Shown piece by piece: positions 57,640 through 64,000 of a stretch of DNA of 64,000 bases (positions within the stretch are counted from its first letter, which is position 1; each line of letters opens with the position of its first letter). The notes beneath the pieces were generated by a model, which did not search any database, was not told the DNA's origin, and saw nothing but the letters and a program-made list of their open reading frames with translations. Source of the stretch: Coenobita brevimanus. Its lineage: Eukaryota > Arthropoda > Malacostraca > Decapoda > Coenobitidae. A program made the translations under genes and the position numbers. The stretch spans positions 11,232,593 to 11,296,592 of the forward strand of contig CM064690.1 of assembly GCA_032717465.1 (NCBI GenBank). Reading direction: 5' to 3'.

Positions 57640-60140
57640 CTTCTTTCTTGAATATATGGCCATCGGCCATATGTGGCCATTAAGTCAAAACGTCCATTGT
57701 CAGTACAAAAGGTGCTCGAATATACAAGACACTCCAAGACACAAAAGCAAAAAGTCATATAGATATAGGCTATACATATATACATCATCATCATCATCAT
57801 CATCATCATCTAGACCTCCTTTCCTACCCTAGGGCAGGGTGGGGAGTAGCAATGTCCCGACAGCCCAAATTTGCCCAATTCAATGGACCACATTTCCATG
57901 TGCTCACCATTCAAGCCCCCGGTATCCTGGCTCCATCTGATACGCCAAAAACATTCACCACCTTCTGTAGCTTCACATAAACATATCCGTTAGAGTCAAT
58001 CCGGATGCTGTCACGTTAAAAAAGGGTACCAAATCCCTGACCATGCAATTCTCCTCACAGTATTCATCCAGCCATCTCGATCTCTTGTCAGTCCCATAGC
58101 CTCATCAACTTCCAAACCTCTTCCTCACACACGTATCCACTATATCCCTCTACCTTCTCCTTGGCCTACCACGCCTCCTTCCTCTTTCAGATTCTCTCAG
58201 ATATACCTTTTTCACCGCTATTTTCATCCATTCTTTCCACATGACCATACCATCTCAGTACACTCTCTTCTATTCTGGTGTCCACAAACTTCCTCACTCC
58301 ACATATTTCGTGATACACATTATTTTGTATCCTATCCACTCTCTGTACTCCACATACATTCCTCAGCAGTCCCATCTCCACTACTCTCACTCATGACTTT
58401 TCATTTTCATGCCACATCAGAGTCTCACATCCATATGTTAAAGTTGGCCTCGTGAAGCTGCAACACTCAAACCTCTGTTTCTTATCACTGCCTTCATTGC
58501 ACCAGCTACTTTCCTCCCTTGTGTCACTGTGCTTTCCACTTCTTTTGCATATTTTTCTCTCTTACCTCTCACTATATCCAGATATTTGATCTCTCTCACG
58601 ATTCCAGTCTCTCTCCATTCACTGTAACATCGCACTGGGAGTCACCGTCTCTCTCATTAACCATCACTTTACTCTTTTCTACATTTACTCTCAAGGCACG
58701 ACGCTCACAGACATCAGCATATCTCTGCACGAGTCTACCAAGTTATTGTCCGGTATTTGCAAGTAGCACTGCATCATCAGCATACCACAAATTTGAGATT
58801 TTCCATCCATCACCATTCATTACCAACGCCATCCCCCTCTCCATTAATTGTGCTTTTACTTCTCTCATCACCATATCCATACATATAGATAGATAGATAG
58901 ATAGATAATATAGGCAGGGCACAAATCATGAGCAGAAGGCCAGGGAGGCAGTGGCAGATAGACTGGTGGCTGAAGGCTGGCTAAATGATGGAGGCACGTG
59001 AGTCAGAGTTGGAGTTGGAGCCAGGACCGGTGGAGAGAAGCGACTACAAAGCCCCAAGGGTGTAGAAAAGGGTACGACACTCCTCTGAGACAGTAGCAGC
59101 CTGGAGGGACCCCTGGCGCAGCTCGGTGAAGGAGAGCAAGGCCTGCCGGAAGTCCCCCTTCGCAAACTCCAGCTCGTCAGACTCCACTGCCGCCGAGCCC
59201 TCATAGTGGCACAGCTGGTTCTCCAAAACATCCAGGCCGTGCTGGGGCCGGGAGCAAAGTCGCCCCAGGAAAGTTGCTGGGCCGACCTACAGGACCTAGA
59301 ACTCCCTGATGCCTGCCCCACTGATGGAGGAGGGGGCACAGCAGGAGGCACCATGGAATACACAGGGGCACCAGGAGCAGAAACCTCAGATGGCAACGAG
59401 GCTTCAACATTGCCAACCTACATGGGAACATCAGGTAGGGGCTGAGAGTCAGACTGGCACAAGATGGCATGCCCTGACAGCTAGATCCTCGTCTGGGGAG
59501 TGGAGGACTGCAGCTGCAGCACCCACAGGACCAAGGACGTCAGGGTTGATAAGGGCCCAGGACGACGATGATGATGATGACGAGGAGGAGCCTCCTTCCC
59601 AGGCCTCCTCTGCATCACGAGTGTGGAGGAAAAAGATTCGGGAATGGAGATGGCAGGAAGCCCCTTGGCCTGGAAGATAACAGGCTGGTGCTGGCCAAAT
59701 CTCCCCCTGAGAAGGCCTTGGCAACCTCCACACACATGGCGATGATGATAGAGGCAGAGGTGGCAGGGGCAATAAGTGGGGACTGACACCGACACCGACG
59801 ACGGAGGAGGGCGGCGTGGTGAGAGCCCTGCACTGCCTGGCCAGCAGGGCCAGTGCCAGAGGCAGCTGCAGGTTCCTTGGCATCCTCCCCTACGACAAAC
59901 TTCACCTCCTCGCCAGCAGCAACAGAGGGCACAGAGAGGGCAAGGTTGGGGGCCACAATGGACGAACAGTTGAGGAAAACATCCCCCCCCCCGTGTCCCG
60001 GTGAGTCACGATGACGTAAACCCTCCGGACGTGGAACCACTAAATTTGCCTCACAACCTTGGCTGCCATGGTCCTCCCAGCAATGCACGGAATGAGAGTC
60101 TCCTGTCTCAGGTCAGAGGGTGGATTCATCTCTGCCAAGT
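57640..60140 (-). pseudogene. Broken cold-shock-domain copy, invaded by a LINE
   Basis: An older relative of the 36.96-38.39 kb retrocopy. On the minus strand the 5' UTR (near 60110, sharing GAGAGTCTCC and TCTCAGGTCAG) leads to a decayed cold-shock domain: GGDVFLNCSSIVAPN, SVAAGEEVKFVVGEDAKE and GPAGQAVQGS near 60000-59830. The middle and the C-terminal block follow (ENQLCHYEGSAAVESDE, FAKGDFRQALLSFTELR at 59226-59090) in shifted frames. The RNP1 part of the domain is out of frame and several frameshifts are present. The 3' UTR is split by a family B LINE (57782-58890). Its distal end (GGCCATCGGCCATATG..., 57657-57700) again matches the intact copy. The poly(A) tail is eroded and no TSD was found. 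Confidence 0.78.
57782..58890 (-). pseudogene. RTE-like LINE, family B, copy 2, 5'-truncated
   Basis: A minus-strand copy starting at a (CAT)n array (57782-57810, the (ATG)n tail) and running through the 3' UTR to the C-terminal coding part. Frame 58390-58187 has MRVVEMGLLRNVCGVQRVDR and ESVLRWYGHVERMDE. Frame 58635-58438 has VTQGRKVAGAMKAVIRNRGL. Further 5' it decays. It is inserted in the 3' UTR of the cold-shock pseudogene. A short (GATA)n run lies at 58887-58906. Confidence 0.82.
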
Positions 60141-60717
60141 GAGCCTCCTTGCCTCACGCTGAGTTACTACGTGACTGATCCCCTAGCCTGTCCACCGTTC
60201 TCACCAAAACACCGTCACTGTTCGCACACTTCTCCAAACAGTCAAAATAAACACTGAGCTACCACTCCAACGATACATACATTACTCTGTGGAGCTTCAG
60301 CATGACGATCCCACACTTGTCCGATTCCATATTTTATTCATTCCATATAGTTCTTACGCCATTTACATTTCAATCACATGCAAACAGATCTCAACTTTTA
60401 TTTGTCCCCACAAAGCAACGACCTCCCTTGCAGTCCCTTGCCATATTATTTCTGCGTCATTTCATATCTGCAGTACTTTTGTCCTACATATATTCATACT
60501 TCAGTGATATACTGTAATTGTGACGAAATCTCGACTTATGTTTTGTGCCTACTTAGCAACGACCCCTTTAACCATTTCATACACCAGATTTTTCATAGTC
60601 CTTCCCTTCATACCCCACCATGTGTACATTCCACGGGCCCGTCCATGGGAAAAAAAAGCAAAAGGACAAAGTTTTATAATGTATTGCATCAGTGTCAATT
60701 GGCTGGAATGGCTGTGG
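60141..60717. other. Unassigned flank
   Basis: Nothing recognised beyond short open frames without domains. Confidence 0.4.
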
Positions 60718-61045
60718 AGGTAGGGAGAAAAGCATGCAGGCAGTATGAGCAGGCAAGGAGACAATGGGTGGGCAGGCATGCAGACAAAATGAATAGATAG
60801 AATGAGCAGGCAGGTAGCAGGCAGAAAGAATGGACAGGTAGGTGGGCAGGCAGGTAAGCAGGCAGGGTGGGCAGACAGGTAACAGCAAGGTAAGCAGAAT
60901 GAGCAGGCAGGTTGACAGAGAGAATGGGCATGCAAGTAGGCAGGCAGGTAGGCAGGCAGACAGGTTGGTAGGAAGAATGAGCAGGAAGGCAGGTAGAGAA
61001 GTAATCGGGCATACAGGCAGTAGAGCAGAATGAGGCAGGCAAAGT
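60718..61045. repeat. GGCAG/GTAG degenerate simple-repeat tract
   Basis: About 330 bases of imperfect GCAGGCAG, GGTAGGCA and AGAATGAGCAGG units. The Cys/Pro/Leu-rich minus-strand frames and the Arg/Gln/Gly-rich plus-strand frames here are artefacts. Confidence 0.9.
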
Positions 61046-61871
61046 TAGAGTAAGTTCGGATATGCAGAGTATTGGTCAGGCCTCCCGTATTCAGTGTCAG
61101 ATAACGAATGATTTTATTCATCACAGTACATTATACAGTAGGAGTCTTAGGTCCGCATTCTATTTTGTTAAGGAGGTTCCCTAATACCTCTGCCTTAGTG
61201 ATTTATGTTTGATATGGTTAGTTAAAACCAATTTGTATTTTTTATGAACATCATGGTGGTATTTGAATAATTTAAATGACATAAAGGAGAATAGTAAGGA
61301 GCAATAAGCAAAAGAAAACTTAGCCTCTGTGGAGTAAAACAGAAACGTAGGCAAAATCAGAGAATGGTTGGCATCACTCGGACGTGCACGGAAAGCGTAC
61401 CAGATACATCTAGACACGCTACTAATCCCTATTATTTTCTATTTTTTTTTAAATTTTTTAAAGATAATCCTGGTTGAAAGACTTTCTGTACTGGATTAAA
61501 CCTTCTCGTCTGTCTAAGAATCATTGACAAATCTTGATAACTTTCAAAACTATGTAGCTTGTTTACATTGTGTGGCAGCACCAGAATCCATAATGGCTGC
61601 CAGGTGGAAGTGGTGTTGCCATACGGAGTGGGTTATTCTATATCATCTGAGTCAGTCGGCGTTTTTTTTTTTTCCATTCCTACTACATCCTGGCGATTGT
61701 ATTTACCCTAGTGAGGATTTCTTATAAAGAATAGGCTGTGAGTCATCTTCTAAGACCTGTATTCTCGTCAATTAAGGTTTCTTAGCAAGTCTTTCTTTGC
61801 ATTTTATTTTTGGATATGCCTACTTAATACCATTTCTGCACGTAATCTATACAGAGCATTTTCTTTTTTTT
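61046..61871. other. Unassigned flank
   Basis: Nothing recognised. Confidence 0.4.
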
Positions 61872-62872
61872 ATGCGAGGAAGAAGGAAACAAAAGCTACG
61901 AGCATACAAAAGAGTTCCATCTAAAAAAAAAAAAATACAAAAGAAAGCCAAATTCAAGATCTGTTCATTTCGAGATGCCAGGACATACTGCGTTTGAAAG
62001 ACTGAAGATCATAGGAAGTAGGAAATACAGAAAAAGGGAGACAGTTCCAGAGTTGACCTGTTACATAAATGAAGGATTGAGAGTAACGGTTAACCCTTGC
62101 ATTAGAGAGTTGGACAGAAAAGGGGTGAGAGTTTATTGCTAGACGGGTGATACACACCCGTTGTAGAGGAGGGATGCAAGCAGACAGTTAAGAGGAGCAA
62201 TGACCATTGAAGTAGCGACAGAAGAGATAAAGAGGCATCAGTGTGGCAAAGAGACAGAGGCTGTAGGGAGCCAGTAAGAGGAGCAGAATTAATGAGAAGA
62301 AAAGCCTTTGATTCCACTCTATTAAGAAGAGCTGTATGTGGGGTGCCTCCCAACACATGAGAGTTGTACTCCATACAGGGGCAAATAAATCCCATGTATG
62401 AAGTCAACAACTGTGCAGGGGTAAAGAAGGTACAGAGTCGACTTAGCACACCTAATCTCTTGGAAGCAGATTTTACCAGAGATGTAATATGATCTTTTCA
62501 AGATAAATCCCGGGTGAATGAAACTCCAAACATGTTCAAGGATGATGCTGGATATTATTAAATTTTAGTGGGTACTCCTGTGGAAGATTCTGTCGGGTTG
62601 ATGGGTGTAAAAACTGAGTCTTTGATGCATTAAAAACAACCAGATTATTTTTACCCCAGTCAGAGATACAAGCAAAGTCAGACAGGAGTGCCATAGCCTC
62701 ATCCCTTGTTTGTTGAAGTAACTGCTGGGATGGACGTTGTGGGAACCTAGTGGATAAGTGAAGGATGGAATCATCAGCATACGAGTGGATAGGGTTAGAT
62801 GTACAGCTTAGAACATTGATGAATAACAGGAAGAGAGTTGGTGATAGGACAGAGCCCTGAGGAACACCAGTG
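61872..62872 (-). pseudogene. Family C LINE, copy 4, cut by a piggyBac element
   Basis: Minus-strand 3' part of family C. Frame 62449-62102 has MEYNSHVLGGTPHTALLNRV and ESKAFLLINSAPLTGSLQPL. The 3' UTR ends near 61872 with a T-rich, eroded tail. Homology stops at 62872, inside the sequence that in the other copies encodes the PQGSVLSP region, exactly where TTAACCCC begins. Confidence 0.85.
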
Positions 62873-64000
62873 TTAACCCCTTAACCGCGGGTATTGTTTT
62901 GGTCTGACTGTCCTCTCCCGCGGGGGTTTCAGCCAAATGTAAACAAACCTTTAAACCTTAATAACTCTGCACAGAATAAAGCTAGAGAAAAAAATAAGGT
63001 ACCATTAGAAAGTACAAACCTTCAGCTTTCCATTGATGTAGGTTTCATGACTTCGTTGACTTTCACAGGACGGGGAGATCCGTTAGAAGTGAGGGGTGTG
63101 AAATAACTATTTTACGCCCCACACACCAGTACCAAATGCCAACCACTCTCTCATAATAGTAATATAAACATATATGAACACTGTACATACGATAAACACC
63201 CACTCTGTGTTCACTGAGGTAGGTAAAAGGCACTTCCCTGCGGCTGCGCCCGCTCTTCACTGCGGCTGCGCCTCACTTCACTGCGGCGGCACCCGCTCAC
63301 TGACGTTTCCTGCGATCTTTTCATTCTTTCTAACTTCTAATATTATTTTACATATAATATGGGCAATGTACATTATATTTACAATGCACTTATTACTATA
63401 TTTCGTCACTGGCGCATCACAGAATTACGTAAGTGCCGCAGAATTCCACAAGTGCCGCAGATTCTCTTATTACAATATCACTTATTATACTGGCCAATAT
63501 TTCCTTTATTTTCTAGGCAAAATATCCCTTATTACTACATTATCCATTATACAATTATTGGCAAAGCACGTCACTGTCGCATCACTATATATCACTGTCA
63601 CTTTCAGTATTTACTCAGAGAGTGGTACTCGGCAAAGCACGGAGTTACACATAGAGCGACTTGGCATTCAAGGCACTGGTGTGTGCTCATTTTTCTCGTC
63701 GTAGGCCTTCGTGTGGTGGTTGAACATACTCTGCAGCGGCCCTGTGACAACCTGCCGCCTGCTTTAGGAGGCAATTTCACAAGCTGGTGCCGGCTCATGT
63801 AATTGCGGCACTCAAGACGGTCAGGTTGTGTGTCAGAGTGTCGCCTCGGGATCAATGCCGTCACCTGACCAAATCGTTCAAGTAGCTGCTGAACGACAGT
63901 CTTGGAAAACTGTCTCAGTGATGGTTGCCTTATGCCCCCGACTTGTGTCTTGTAAAGAATGAAGGCATTGAGCATGCACATATCGAGCATGTGCAGGCAA
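62873..64000 (-). mobile_element. piggyBac element P5, 3' end and transposase C-terminus
   Basis: Begins TTAACCCCTTAACCGCGGG at 62873, interrupting a family C LINE at a TTAA. Its subterminal CCGCGGG and CCCGCGGGG words are inverted relative to each other. A piggyBac-type transposase C-terminus (63604-63990) lies inside, pointing toward this end. The other end lies beyond the window. This element anchors the identification of P1-P4. Confidence 0.82.
63604..63990 (-). CDS. piggyBac transposase, C-terminal part (PGBD4-like)
   Basis: 128 residues of open frame from the right part of the window to a stop at 63604. It reads MLDMCMLNAFILYKTQ, then a basic linker, and finally a cysteine-rich finger: CRVCSTTTRR, HQCLECQVALCVTPCFAEYH, ending SLSKY. 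An N-x-F-(I/L)-Y-K segment followed by a C-terminal C-x2-C ... C-x2-C-x4-C-x3-C ...(Y/H)H finger is characteristic of piggyBac transposases, where the finger binds the element ends. The catalytic DDD core would lie to the right, outside the window, so intactness cannot be judged. The first M is only the first in the visible frame. Confidence 0.85.
   Translation of the reverse strand: MLDMCMLNAFILYKTQVGGIRQPSLRQFSKTVVQQLLERFGQVTALIPRRHSDTQPDRLECRNYMSRHQLVKLPPKAGGRLSQGRCRVCSTTTRRPTTRKMSTHQCLECQVALCVTPCFAEYHSLSKY

Noticed and set aside
60549..61124. 191-codon Cys/Leu/Pro-rich protein on the minus strand
   Set aside because: Translation of a degenerate GGCAG-type simple repeat; periodic and without a domain.

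Overview
The window is animal nuclear DNA: AT-rich, split genes with GT/AG introns, many long dinucleotide microsatellites and a dense load of non-LTR retrotransposons. The repeat families and the methyltransferase exons look arthropod, and the abundance of (TA)n and (CA)n arrays suggests a decapod crustacean. That placement is inference; nothing here names the species.

One host gene runs on the minus strand across about 51 kb. It encodes a class I SAM-dependent methyltransferase (Methyltransf_11 type, resembling proteins annotated 'putative methyltransferase DDB_G0268948-like'). Exon 1 is at 53722-53835, exon 2 at 45545-45711, exon 3 at 43813-43915, exon 4 at 12760-12861 and a C-terminal exon at about 2827-2973. 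The first four junctions have GT/AG signals and matching phases. The last exon of the protein was not found and probably lies to the left of the window. A further exon-like block (21869-21970) fits the protein between exons 4 and 6 but lies in intron 3, before exon 4. It sits inside a TTAA-bounded, TIR-carrying piggyBac-like segment.

Nearly everything else is intron or flank filled with mobile DNA. There are RTE-like LINEs (families A and B), two related APE/RT LINE families (C with five copies, D with two), and one almost intact CR1/L2-like LINE (family E, 24.8-28.85 kb) whose overlapping ORFs are joined by a run of eight T. There is a Penelope-like remnant with inverted terminal arms, five TTAACCC-ended piggyBac-like elements (one with transposase C-terminus at the right edge), a PIF/Harbinger-like TIR element, a TA-flanked MITE, a Tc1/mariner scrap, tRNA-derived SINEs and a 330-bp fold-back.

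A second protein-coding unit is an intronless cold-shock-domain ORF (37180-38277, minus). It has an 11-bp target-site duplication and an A21 tail, so it is a retrocopy. An older broken relative lies at about 57.64-60.14 kb and was itself invaded by a family-B LINE.

No rRNA, functional tRNA gene, CRISPR array, bacterial operon or viral genome was seen. Family letters A-E are labels local to this report. Clade names rest on motif recognition, not on database searches.
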